Source of the DNA: Anaerocolumna xylanovorans DSM 12503 | Lineage (GTDB): Bacteria; Bacillota; Clostridia; Lachnospirales; Lachnospiraceae | Reading direction: 5' to 3' | Length of the DNA stretch: 64,000 nt | NCBI RefSeq assembly: GCF_900143645.1 | Contig: NZ_FRFD01000012.1 | Coordinates: 1 to 64,000, forward strand | Shown: piece by piece, positions 41,873 to 50,162 of the stretch | How the letters are laid out: each line of letters starts with the position of its first letter | Position numbering within the stretch: position 1 is the stretch's first letter | Notes under the pieces: model-generated | The model's database searches: none | The model's input: the letters and a program-made list of their open reading frames with translations, nothing else | What the model was told of the DNA's origin: nothing | Position numbers and translations under genes: made by a program

Positions 41873-42385
41873 ATGAAAAACAAAACACATTTTATCACTC
41901 AGGCTGCGCTTATCGCTGCCATCTATGTGGTACTGGTCTTTGTGTTTAAGCCCATCAGCTTTTCCAATATTCAGATACGAATTGCGGAAGCATTGACCAT
42001 ACTGCCCTTTTTTACTCCAGCTGCCATTCCGGGACTAACCATTGGCTGCCTTTTAGGCAACTTCTTAGGCGGTGCTGATATTCTGGACATCACCTTTGGT
42101 ACTCTGGCAACCTTACTTGGTGCAACAGGCTCCTATCTGTTACGCCGCAGCAAGTACCTTGTCCCTCTGCCTCCCATTGTATTCAATACTCTGATTATTC
42201 CCTGGGTGTTACGCTATGCTTATGGGCTTGTTCTTCCAATCCCCGTTATGATGGCAACGGTGGGAATCGGAGAGGTATTATCCTGCGGAGTACTGGGCAT
42301 ATTCCTGTTGATTGTCCTGAACAAATATAGAAATGTTATTTTTCCGGAGAAGGGTTTTCTCTTCGCAAAAAAGAACCGGTATTAA
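41873..42385 (+). CDS. queT: QueT queuosine-precursor transporter
   Basis: The product is a 170-residue ECF-type substrate-binding membrane protein of the QueT family. Five to six hydrophobic helices are seen, with IRIAEALTILPFFTPAAIPGL and GCLLGNFLGGADILDITFGT, both typical of QueT. It captures preQ1 or a related queuosine precursor and works with a shared ECF energy module coded elsewhere. Control by the preQ1-I riboswitch directly upstream fits. The ATG at 41873 is eight nt after AAAGGAG, inside the riboswitch tail. Confidence 0.94.
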   Translation: MKNKTHFITQAALIAAIYVVLVFVFKPISFSNIQIRIAEALTILPFFTPAAIPGLTIGCLLGNFLGGADILDITFGTLATLLGATGSYLLRRSKYLVPLPPIVFNTLIIPWVLRYAYGLVLPIPVMMATVGIGEVLSCGVLGIFLLIVLNKYRNVIFPEKGFLFAKKNRY

Positions 42386-42434
42386 TACATACCGGCTTCT
42401 AAATAATCCGTAACATTTACCAAGGTCTAAACAA

Positions 42435-42497
42435 AGCAAAGAGGATATCTTCAAAATGATAAACTGTCATTCTGGGGATATCCTCTTTCTTTGCTTA
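42435..42497. terminator. Terminator between queT and asnS
   Basis: AGCAAAGAGGATATC (42435-42449) pairs with GATATCCTCTTTCTTTGCT (42477-42495), with a short bulge and a loop of about 27 nt. It lies between two converging genes and may serve both. A weaker CCGGTA/TACCGG hairpin is just upstream. Confidence 0.75.
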
Positions 42498-42569
42498 TTT
42501 TATCTGCTTCATGAAACCAGCTTTGTGCATTTGCTTCATCGAAAATTCTATACTTATCTTTTTGCTCTC

Positions 42570-43961
42570 TTACAGCTCGCAGTTATTTACCGTACGTGGG
42601 AAAGGTACAACGTCCCTGATATTACCCATACCGGTGAGATACATTACACAGCGTTCGAAGCCGAGTCCGAAACCTGCATGTCTTGCTGAACCGTATTTTC
42701 TTAAGTCCAGATAGAAATCATAGTCCTCTTTCTTAAGACCAAGCTCATCCATTCTGGCAACCAGCTTGTCATAGTTGTCTTCTCTCTGACTTCCGCCGAT
42801 AATTTCACCGATTCCGGGAACCAGTAAGTCCATAGCGGCAACGGTCTTGTTATCCTCATTTAATTTCATATAGAAGGCTTTGATCTCCTTCGGATAATCT
42901 GTTACGAATACAGGCTTTTTAAAGATTTCTTCTGTCAGGTAACGTTCATGCTCTGTCTGAAGGTCACAGCCCCAGCTTACCTTATATTCGAATTTGTCGT
43001 TGTTCTTTTCTAAAAGTTCAACTGCCTCTGTATAGGTAACATGTCCGAATTCAGAATTCATCACATGGGTTAACCTGTCAAGTAAGCCCTTATCCACAAA
43101 TTCATTAAAGAACTTCATCTCTTCCGGTGCATTTTCCAGTACATAGCGGATAACAAACTTAATCATACCTTCTGCCAATGCCATATCATCTTTTAAATCC
43201 GCAAAGGCAATCTCCGGTTCAATCATCCAGAACTCGGCGGCGTGACGGGTAGTATTGGAATTCTCCGCACGGAAAGTAGGACCAAAGGTGTAGATGTTAC
43301 GGAATGCCATGGCATAGGTCTCTCCGTTTAGCTGGCCGCTTACGGTAAGGTTGGTTGCCTTACCAAAGAAATCCTCATTAAAGTCAACTTTACCCTCCGG
43401 AGTAAAAGGAATCTTCTCCAAATCCAGCGTTGTTACCTGGAACATCTCTCCGGCACCTTCTGCATCGCTTCCGGTAATTAAGGGTGTATGGACATAGACA
43501 AAATCCCTGTCCTGAAAATATTTGTGAATGGCATAGGCAATCAGAGAACGGACTCTGAATACCGCCTGAAAGGTATTGGTTCTGGGTCTTAAGTGGGAGA
43601 TGGTACGAAGGAACTCTAAGCTGTGTCTCTTCTTTTGAAGGGGATAGTCTACCGAAGAGCTTCCTTCTATTTCAATAGAAACTGCCTGGATTTCAAAAGG
43701 CTGCTTGGCCTCCGGTGTCGCCACCAGTTCTCCCTTTATTATCAGCGCAGAGCCAACATTCAGCTTTGATATCTCCGCAAAGTTTTCCATGGTATCATGA
43801 TATACGATCTGAAGGGTCTCAAAGTAGGTTCCGTCATGAAGTACGATAAAGCCAAAGGCTTTTGAATCCCTGATACTTCTGACCCAGCCGCCAACTGTGA
43901 TTTCCTTTCCGATATATTTCTCTTTTTCCCGGTAAAGCTCCCGGATTGTTATTAGTTCCAT
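42570..43961 (-). CDS. asnS: Asparaginyl-tRNA synthetase
   Basis: This 463-residue class IIb synthetase charges tRNA-Asn. The N-terminal OB-fold (about 15-105, with ITVGGWVRSIRDSKAFGF) binds the anticodon; the catalytic core has motif 2 (PTFRAENSNTTRHAAEFWMIEPE) and motif 3 (GFGLGFERCVMYLTG). The full length is present. It has its own promoter just upstream and a leader of only about 30 nt, so there is no T-box. Assignment is firm. Confidence 0.98.
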   Translation of the reverse strand: MELITIRELYREKEKYIGKEITVGGWVRSIRDSKAFGFIVLHDGTYFETLQIVYHDTMENFAEISKLNVGSALIIKGELVATPEAKQPFEIQAVSIEIEGSSSVDYPLQKKRHSLEFLRTISHLRPRTNTFQAVFRVRSLIAYAIHKYFQDRDFVYVHTPLITGSDAEGAGEMFQVTTLDLEKIPFTPEGKVDFNEDFFGKATNLTVSGQLNGETYAMAFRNIYTFGPTFRAENSNTTRHAAEFWMIEPEIAFADLKDDMALAEGMIKFVIRYVLENAPEEMKFFNEFVDKGLLDRLTHVMNSEFGHVTYTEAVELLEKNNDKFEYKVSWGCDLQTEHERYLTEEIFKKPVFVTDYPKEIKAFYMKLNEDNKTVAAMDLLVPGIGEIIGGSQREDNYDKLVARMDELGLKKEDYDFYLDLRKYGSARHAGFGLGFERCVMYLTGMGNIRDVVPFPRTVNNCEL

Positions 43962-43995
43962 TTTACGGGCTCCTTTGTTCTATAGAATAATAAAT

Positions 43996-44024
43996 ATTAT
44001 ACCACAATTTAGATGAATTACCAA
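43996..44024 (-). promoter_or_regulatory. asnS promoter
   Basis: Minus-strand TTGGTA (44019-44024) and TATAAT (43996-44001) with a 17-nt spacer. The asnS ATG is about 35 nt further on, after AAAGGAG. Confidence 0.8.
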
Positions 44025-44079
44025 TGTAAAATCATTTTGCAGATTCAGCGAACAAATAAAGAATATCCTCATTTATCCT

Positions 44080-44108
44080 TTGACAGTTCCCTTATAAAGT
44101 GCTAGAAT
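44080..44108 (+). promoter_or_regulatory. Promoter of the sensory-hydrogenase operon
   Basis: TTGACA (44080-44085) and TAGAAT (44103-44108) are 17 nt apart. A Rex-like operator begins 11 nt after the -10. Confidence 0.85.
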
Positions 44109-44119
44109 TCTTTTAGATA

Positions 44120-44137
44120 TTGTTAAATTTATGACAA
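44120..44137. promoter_or_regulatory. Rex-like operator
   Basis: TTGTTAAATTTATGACAA is an 18-nt near-palindrome with two mismatches to the clostridial Rex pattern TTGTTAAnnnnTTAACAA. It lies at the likely transcription start, where a repressor would block transcription. Rex senses NADH/NAD and is known to control fermentation and hydrogenase genes. Confidence 0.65.
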
Positions 44138-44175
44138 TCTTTTCTAATCAGTCTGTTTACAAGGAGGATATGACT

Positions 44176-44430
44176 ATGGTAGTTACGATTTGTATAGGAA
44201 GTTCTTGCCACCTGAAGGGTTCAAGAGAAATTGTGCATACATTGGAGTCTCTGATAAAGGAATACAAGATAGAGGAACAGGTACAGCTTACGGGCTCTTT
44301 TTGCATGGGTGAATGTGTGAAGGGTGTCTGTGTAAAAGTGGATGATAAATCCTATTCCCTGACACCCGGCAACACGAAGGAGTTCTTTATGGAGGAGGTT
44401 TTAGGGGGCCTGAAAGATGAATGTCATTAG
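44176..44430 (+). CDS. Small 2Fe-2S thioredoxin-fold protein
   Basis: The 84-residue product starts at the ATG at 44176, eight nt after AAGGAGG; an upstream ATG at 44170 is too close to the site. It has the NuoE/HndA-type cysteine pattern CIGSSC and CMGEC, which holds a [2Fe-2S] cluster in a thioredoxin fold. It overlaps the group C hydrogenase gene by 14 nt, so it is probably an electron carrier or partner of that sensor. Similar small proteins precede HydS-like genes in other clostridia; the partner role is inferred. Confidence 0.85.
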   Translation: MVVTICIGSSCHLKGSREIVHTLESLIKEYKIEEQVQLTGSFCMGECVKGVCVKVDDKSYSLTPGNTKEFFMEEVLGGLKDECH

Positions 44431-46168
44431 TTTTAAAGAAGCCAAATGCAGAAATTGCTATAAATGTGTAAGGACCTGTGAGGTAAAGGCCATAACTGTA
44501 AACCACGAGCAGGCTCAGATTATGAATGACAAATGCATTCTCTGCGGTCATTGCCTGGAAGCCTGTCCCCAGAATGCCAAATATTTTATCAGTGATCTTG
44601 ACAAGGTGAAGGGTTACATCAAAGAAGGGGTCGAAACAATCGTGTCTCTTGCCCCCTCCTATCTTGGTGTACTAAAATATAAAACCCCCGGACAGGTAGT
44701 TACCGCCCTTTTAAAGCTTGGTTTTTCTTCCGTACGTGAAACCGCAGAAGGCGCCGCTTTCGTTACAGCGGAGTATGACAAACTGTTAGCAGAAGGTAAG
44801 ATGGAAAATATTATTACAACCTGCTGCCCCAGCGTGAATGACCTGATAGAAATATACTACCCCTCCCTTACCCAATACATGGCACCGGTAGACTCTCCTA
44901 TGATAGCCCACGGCAAGCTCATCCGCCGTACCATAAATCCCAAGGCAAAAATCGTATTTTTAGGTCCCTGCATCGCGAAGAAAAGGGAGGCCGAGAGTGA
45001 TTCCCGAACCAGTGGGTTTATTGATGCTGTCATCAATTTTACGGAACTGGAGAGCTGGCTTTTAGAAGAAAATATTCAGATAGATACCCTCCCCGATTCT
45101 CCCTTTGATAACCCGGATCCGAAAGTAAACCGTCTCTACCCTATCAGCAGCGGCGTTTTATCCTCTGTGGTTGCCACAATGGAGGCACCGAATTCATACC
45201 GGAAGTTCTATGTACATGGTATAAGAAATTGCATAGAACTATTTGAAAGCATGGAACGCAATGAGGTAAGCGGCAGTTTCATAGAAGCCGACATTTGCAG
45301 CGGCGGCTGTATTAAAGGCTCTGCATTAAACAGAGAGAACATCTCACGTTTTAAAGTCAAGCTTGATATGGAAGAAGCAATCCCCAAGGTTGCACAAAAA
45401 GAAGAAAGCTTCTACGAACGTGCAAAAGATATTTCCTTTAGCAGAGTTTTCTTTGACCGTTCTCCGAAGGATCCTATACCCTCCGATGAAGAAATAACTG
45501 CCATTCTCCAAAAAATCGGCAAAATCACCCCGGAAGATGAATTAAACTGCGGTGCCTGCGGCTACCGGAGCTGCCGTGAAAAAGCAATTGCCGTATACCA
45601 GGGCAAAGCGGAGCTTACCATGTGTATCCCTTACATGCATGAAAAAGCCCAATCCATGGCAAATGTAGTCCTGGATACCACGCCCAATATGCTGATTATT
45701 GCCGATTCCGATATGAAGATTGTGGAATTTAACAGCGCAGCGGAGAAATATTTTCATATAGCCCGTGCAAAAGCTCTTGATATGTACTTATATGAACTGT
45801 TGGATTCTGCTGATTTTGAAGAAGTTATAAACACCAAATCCTCTGTCTTTGGTAAAAAGGTGACTTTAAAGGACCCTGGTATTACCGTTCTTCAAAGCAT
45901 CGTATATATTCCCAAGCTTAAAGGTGTCCTTGGTATCCTCCAGGATATTTCGAAGGAAGAAGAGAGAAATCAGGTAGCTTACAAGATAAAGATGGACACC
46001 ATTGAGATGGCCCAGAAGGTAATCGATAAGCAGATGATGGTTGCCCAGCAGATAGCCGGCCTTTTAGGCGAAACCACAGCAGAAACAAAAGTCACTCTGA
46101 CGAAACTTCGTGACACTATCCTCTACGACGGTCTGGATGCTCCCGATAAGAACCCGTACAACCAGTAG
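44417..46168 (+). CDS. Group C (sensory-type) [FeFe]-hydrogenase with PAS domain
   Basis: This 583-residue protein has two [4Fe-4S] ferredoxin motifs (about 11-56) and then an H-cluster domain with TTCCPS (134-139), GPCIAKK (183-189) and EADICSGGC (290-298). It keeps the four cluster cysteines. After it come a CGACGYRSC Fe-S motif (about 378-403) and a PAS domain (about 418-530), followed by a helical tail. This order is that of group C or HydS proteins, thought to sense H2 and pass the signal on, not to make H2 in bulk. The next gene encodes a SpoIIE-type phosphatase, the expected output. Sensing is by family, not shown here. Confidence 0.92.
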   Translation: MNVISFKEAKCRNCYKCVRTCEVKAITVNHEQAQIMNDKCILCGHCLEACPQNAKYFISDLDKVKGYIKEGVETIVSLAPSYLGVLKYKTPGQVVTALLKLGFSSVRETAEGAAFVTAEYDKLLAEGKMENIITTCCPSVNDLIEIYYPSLTQYMAPVDSPMIAHGKLIRRTINPKAKIVFLGPCIAKKREAESDSRTSGFIDAVINFTELESWLLEENIQIDTLPDSPFDNPDPKVNRLYPISSGVLSSVVATMEAPNSYRKFYVHGIRNCIELFESMERNEVSGSFIEADICSGGCIKGSALNRENISRFKVKLDMEEAIPKVAQKEESFYERAKDISFSRVFFDRSPKDPIPSDEEITAILQKIGKITPEDELNCGACGYRSCREKAIAVYQGKAELTMCIPYMHEKAQSMANVVLDTTPNMLIIADSDMKIVEFNSAAEKYFHIARAKALDMYLYELLDSADFEEVINTKSSVFGKKVTLKDPGITVLQSIVYIPKLKGVLGILQDISKEEERNQVAYKIKMDTIEMAQKVIDKQMMVAQQIAGLLGETTAETKVTLTKLRDTILYDGLDAPDKNPYNQ

Positions 46169-46176
46169 GAGCTAAT

Positions 46177-46315
46177 GTGAATTATTGAAAAGCATAATTC
46201 ACTTTTGATTTGGGCAGTTTCGCAAGCAGACTTGCGAAATGCATGGGGATTAGTGTGAAAATTAAAAAGATAATTTTCACACATAAATTTGTGCCTGCGA
46301 AATCCTCGGCACAAA
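46177..46315. repeat. Array of four hairpins, includes shared palindromic element
   Basis: Four hairpins stand in a row in the gap after the group C gene: GTGAATTAT/ATAATTCAC (46177-46202), GCA-TTTCGCAAG/CTTGCGAAA-TGC (46214-46242), GTGTGAAAATTA/TAATTTTCACAC (46253-46282) and TTTGTGCC/GGCACAAA (46288-46315). The first two together are repeated in inverted orientation at 53643-53717. None is followed by a good T-run. Confidence 0.85.
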
Positions 46316-46374
46316 CTTGCGGCGCGTTGGAAAGGGCATGGCTTAACATGAAATAAAAAGCAGTAGGTGTAAAT

Positions 46375-47547
46375 ATGAATTTTAGTATTGATGCAGCATA
46401 TAAAAGTTTAAATAAAATAAAAGAAGAGCTATGCGGTGACAAAGTAGAACTTCTTAAAACGGTTGATTCCGATATTATGATTCTGGCAGACGGTATGGGA
46501 AGCGGAGTAAAGGCGAATATTCTTGCCACTCTGACCTCAAAAATATTAGGAACCATGTTTTTAAACGGGGCCTCTATTGATGATTGCATTGAAACCATCG
46601 CCAAAACATTACCCGTCTGTCAGGTAAGGCAGATAGCTTATTCGACCTTTAGCATTCTTCAGGTTTCTCATGACGGGCAAGTCTATCTTGCCGAATTTGA
46701 CAATCCTTCCTGTATCGTAATCAGAAAAGGAAAAATCTTTTCCCTTCCTTTTACAGAACGTGTTCTGGAAAACAAGGTGATTAGGGAATGCCGTTTCCAG
46801 GCTGAACAAAACGATTGCTTCATCCTTATGAGCGACGGAGTAATCCATGCCGGTGTAGGAAACCTGCTCAACTTCGGATGGAGCTGGCAAAATGTCGCCG
46901 AATATGCCCTGTCAGCAGCAAAGGAAACCCTCTCTGCCTCCAGACTTGCCAACACATTAATCAAAGCCTGCGACGATTTGTACATGCAGCTTCCGGGTGA
47001 TGATACAACCGTTGCGATTCTGCGCATTACACAGGCAAGAAGCATTGACCTTTTTACCGGTCCTCCCTACAACCCGGAAGATGATACGCGTTTAATCCAT
47101 GACTTCATACACAGCCAGGGAAAGAAAATCATATGCGGCGGTACCAGTGCAAATATAGCCTCCCGCATTTTAAAGCGCCCTCTGGTTACCTCTTTGAATT
47201 ACACGGACCCTTCCCTTCCTCCTATTGCAAAAATGGAAGGCATTGACCTTGTTACAGAAGGTGTTCTGACTCTGTCCAGAGCTTTGGATCTGATTAAGCA
47301 GTATAAGGACGGACCCGTTGATGAACAATTCTTTGAAGAGCTTGATAAGGACAACGGAGGTTCCAGGGTAGCCAAATATATTATAGAAGACTGTTCCATC
47401 CTATGTCTCTTTGTCGGAAAGGCAATGAATGAAGCCCATCAAAATCCTTCTCTTCCCTTTAACTTAAGCATCCGCCTTCACCTGGTAGACCAGCTAAAGG
47501 AAGCTGTGACCGCTATCGGAAAAGAAGTACACATACAATATTATTAG
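46375..47547 (+). CDS. SpoIIE-type PP2C phosphatase
   Basis: The product has 390 residues. The N-terminal PP2C core has LADGMGSG (about 38-45), a MSDGVIHAG segment and a DDTTVAILRI segment, which bind the metal ions. The C-terminal 170 residues or so form an added domain without a clear name (KKIICGGTSANIASRI). SpoIIE-type enzymes remove phosphate from anti-anti-sigma-like proteins. It follows the group C hydrogenase in the same direction, an order known from clostridial sensory hydrogenase clusters, so it probably acts on a phosphoprotein in reply to H2 or redox state. The target is not known. Confidence 0.88.
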   Translation: MNFSIDAAYKSLNKIKEELCGDKVELLKTVDSDIMILADGMGSGVKANILATLTSKILGTMFLNGASIDDCIETIAKTLPVCQVRQIAYSTFSILQVSHDGQVYLAEFDNPSCIVIRKGKIFSLPFTERVLENKVIRECRFQAEQNDCFILMSDGVIHAGVGNLLNFGWSWQNVAEYALSAAKETLSASRLANTLIKACDDLYMQLPGDDTTVAILRITQARSIDLFTGPPYNPEDDTRLIHDFIHSQGKKIICGGTSANIASRILKRPLVTSLNYTDPSLPPIAKMEGIDLVTEGVLTLSRALDLIKQYKDGPVDEQFFEELDKDNGGSRVAKYIIEDCSILCLFVGKAMNEAHQNPSLPFNLSIRLHLVDQLKEAVTAIGKEVHIQYY

Positions 47548-47631
47548 TGAAATGCCTTATATTTCACCAGCCCCGTCTTCCCCAGGCGGCACACCTTAGT
47601 ACCCGCAAACAACCTTAAAAGGAGTAATAGA

Positions 47632-49089
47632 ATGTTTGGAAATGATACCAATATTGACACTATTAAACAGGAAGTCCTGTACCAGGTAGCAAAATTGTCT
47701 TTTCTGGGTGAACTGGATGAAAAGAAAGACGCTCTGCCTTATAAACTCATACCCGGTCCGCAGGCAAACTTTCGCTGTTGTATCTATAAAGAGCGTGAAA
47801 TCATACGCCAAAGAATCCGTTTAGCCGAAGGGAAATCTCCTTCTGCCGGAAAAGATAATAAAAATATTGTTCAGGTTATTAACTCAGCCTGTGAGGGCTG
47901 CCCCATCACACGTTTCGTCGTAACAGACAACTGCCAGAAATGCGTTGGAAAACGCTGCCAGGCTGCCTGTAATTTCGGAGCCATCACTATGCTCCGGGAC
48001 AGAGCTTACATCGACCCTGCCAAATGCAAGGAATGTACAAAATGTTCCCAGGTCTGTCCCTATAATGCCATTGCTGATTTAATGCGCCCCTGTAAAAAAA
48101 GCTGTCCGGTGGATGCGATCACTATGGATGAAAATAACATTGTCGTAATTAATGAAGAACGCTGCATTGACTGCGGCTCCTGCATCAAAAACTGTCCATT
48201 TGGTGCCATCTCAGACCGTTCCTTTATCACGGACGTTATCGACCTTTTGCTGAATTCCCCCCGCCCGGTTTATGCCATGCTGGCTCCTGCCTGGGAAGGA
48301 CAATTCGGCGCAGACATTACCTTCTCTTCCATGACAAACGCAATTAAAGAGCTGGGATTTGCCGGTGTATTCGAGGTTGCTTTGGGCGCGGATTTCGTAG
48401 CTGCCAGTGAAAGCGAAGAATGGGCTGAAAGCTACAAGGAGGGAAAAAAGATGACTACCTCCTGCTGCCCTGCCTTTGTTAAGATGATACGCAAGCATTT
48501 CCCGCAGCTGGTTTCCAATATGTCGACCACCATATCTCCCATGACTGCTACCGCAAGGCTTATAAAAGCTCTGTACCCGAATGCTGTCTGTGTATTCGTC
48601 GGTCCCTGCATTGCCAAAAAAGGAGAAGTTCTGGATACCATCACACTCCAGGGTGCTGATTATGCGCTTACTTTAGATGAACTCGCTGCTATGCTTCGGG
48701 CAAAGGAAGTTGAACCGGCCGCCTCCCCTGACACTATCCAGCAAGGAAGCATCTACGGAAAGAAATTCTGTATATCCGGCGGTGTAACTGCTTCGGTTCT
48801 TGAGTCTTTAAAAGAAAAAGAAGAAAATGCAGATATAACTGTAAAACAATGCAACGGTGCTTTGGAATGTAAAAAAGCCCTTGCACTTTTAAAGCTGGGA
48901 AAGCTTCCGGAAGACTTCCTGGAGGGTATGGCCTGCGAAGGCGGATGCCAAAATGGTCCGGGAGGCGTTTTGACCGGAAGACTGGCAAACGTTAACCGCG
49001 ACAAATTATTTGGGAAAGCCGATGAGCGCAAAATCCATGAAAACATGGACAATTATAAGGATTTGGAATTCTCCATGCATAGAAAGTAA
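47632..49089 (+). CDS. Group B [FeFe]-hydrogenase
   Basis: This 485-residue protein has a distinctive N-terminal region with CEGCP and C-x2-C-x3-C motifs (about 87-113), two more [4Fe-4S] ferredoxin motifs (about 132-152 and 178-198), and an H-cluster domain with TSCCPAF (276-282), GPCIAKK (324-330) and ACEGGCQNGPG near 443-453. This fits group B, ferredoxin-linked monomeric hydrogenases of clostridia, of uncertain main direction. It lies 84 nt after the phosphatase gene and converges directly on the PHP gene (1 nt gap). No NADH-binding domain is present. Confidence 0.92.
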   Translation: MFGNDTNIDTIKQEVLYQVAKLSFLGELDEKKDALPYKLIPGPQANFRCCIYKEREIIRQRIRLAEGKSPSAGKDNKNIVQVINSACEGCPITRFVVTDNCQKCVGKRCQAACNFGAITMLRDRAYIDPAKCKECTKCSQVCPYNAIADLMRPCKKSCPVDAITMDENNIVVINEERCIDCGSCIKNCPFGAISDRSFITDVIDLLLNSPRPVYAMLAPAWEGQFGADITFSSMTNAIKELGFAGVFEVALGADFVAASESEEWAESYKEGKKMTTSCCPAFVKMIRKHFPQLVSNMSTTISPMTATARLIKALYPNAVCVFVGPCIAKKGEVLDTITLQGADYALTLDELAAMLRAKEVEPAASPDTIQQGSIYGKKFCISGGVTASVLESLKEKEENADITVKQCNGALECKKALALLKLGKLPEDFLEGMACEGGCQNGPGGVLTGRLANVNRDKLFGKADERKIHENMDNYKDLEFSMHRK

Positions 49090-49090
49090 A

Positions 49091-49807
49091 TCAGGGAGTT
49101 ATTAATGCCTTAAGAACTTCCCGTCTGTTTCTTTCCGCTGCCTGGAGGAAATGAACAGGTTCATTGATGTGTTCCAGGTAATGGGCGTCGGAATCGTAGA
49201 TAATCCTGCACTGATTCAGATAAGGATGTTTCTCCTTTAATTCTTTCGTCCTGCCTTCCTCCTTTACTTCCACACAAGTAAATCGGGAGTCCGGAGGGAT
49301 GAATCCGAGATTTGCTATAAGGCTGTTGGCACTTTTGTCAATATGCGCCGGTATCATTATTCCGTTATAGCCTTTTACCAGATCGTATACCTCATCAAAC
49401 CCAATATCAGCTGCATTCAGAAGAAGGTACTCTTCCTCCCCATATACTTCATCTTCTTCATTTACCAGAAGCTGTTCTCCAAAAATCTCTGCTTTGTTTT
49501 TCACTTTAAAGAGATGGCTGTAAACATACTTGTCAAATTCCATGGCAGCCTCTAATTCCTCAAAAAGGCATAGAACATGTACTTCTTCTCTGGTACAAAG
49601 CTCCATTCCGGGAATGGCAAGTATTCCAAAATCATTTGCCTGCTTTAAAAAGGGCGGACAATTCTTACAGGTATTGTGGTCTGTAAGTGCTATTACATCC
49701 AGCTCCTTAACAGCAGCCATACCTGCAATATTACCCGGGGTCATGTCCGTATCTCCGCAGGGAGATAAGCAGGAATGAAGATGAAGATCATAAGAAAGGT
49801 TATGCAT
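49091..49807 (-). CDS. PHP-domain phosphoesterase
   Basis: This 238-residue protein has the PHP metal motifs DLHLHSC at the start, ALTDHNTC, then IPAHIDKS and a final DSDAHY. PHP proteins cut phosphate esters, often of nucleotides, or act as phosphatases. It overlaps the DRTGG gene upstream by 8 nt and ends the minus-strand hydrogenase-linked operon. The same gene company (DRTGG, hydrogenase-like, RsbW-like, PHP) recurs in clostridial hydrogenase clusters as I remember it. Its substrate is unknown. Confidence 0.9.
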   Translation of the reverse strand: MHNLSYDLHLHSCLSPCGDTDMTPGNIAGMAAVKELDVIALTDHNTCKNCPPFLKQANDFGILAIPGMELCTREEVHVLCLFEELEAAMEFDKYVYSHLFKVKNKAEIFGEQLLVNEEDEVYGEEEYLLLNAADIGFDEVYDLVKGYNGIMIPAHIDKSANSLIANLGFIPPDSRFTCVEVKEEGRTKELKEKHPYLNQCRIIYDSDAHYLEHINEPVHFLQAAERNRREVLKALITP

Positions 49808-50135
49808 TTAGTAAGTTATAAACCTGCAGGGAAGTCTCAAATACCGGCTCTTCTGCCGCCAATAGCGTAATACCCTGCTCCTTTGCTTTATTTACTGTTT
49901 GTTCATCCGGCAGTACCCCTTCTGCCAGAATAATACAGGCCACTTCTGTTAAGGCAGCAACCGCAAGGGTATTAATATTTGCCATAACCGTTACCCAGGC
50001 TGCTCCGCTTGGAGCCTTTCCCATAGCAATGCTTAGTAAATCACAGCAATAAGGCACCGAAATTTCCCTGCCTGTATTTTCTCCTTCATTCACCAACTTG
50101 AATATGTTTTTTTCAAGAAGCTCTCTTACTGTCAT
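49800..50135 (-). CDS. DRTGG-domain protein (second)
   Basis: A 111-residue protein of the DRTGG type, the fold found in the N-terminal part of HPr kinase and phosphotransacetylase relatives. It has GKAPSGAAWVTVMANINTLAVAAL and ILAEGVLPDEQ, which give alternating beta strands and helices. DRTGG domains are thought to sense a small molecule or bind a phosphoryl partner. Two are encoded in this operon, on both sides of the hydrogenase-like gene. Role unknown. Confidence 0.82.
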   Translation of the reverse strand: MTVRELLEKNIFKLVNEGENTGREISVPYCCDLLSIAMGKAPSGAAWVTVMANINTLAVAALTEVACIILAEGVLPDEQTVNKAKEQGITLLAAEEPVFETSLQVYNLLNA

Positions 50136-50162
50136 ATTCCTGTCCTTTCTAATATTATATTT

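Noticed and set aside
43962..44000. T-box leader for asnS
   Set aside because: The promoter is so close to the gene that the leader is only about 30 nt; no room for a T-box.
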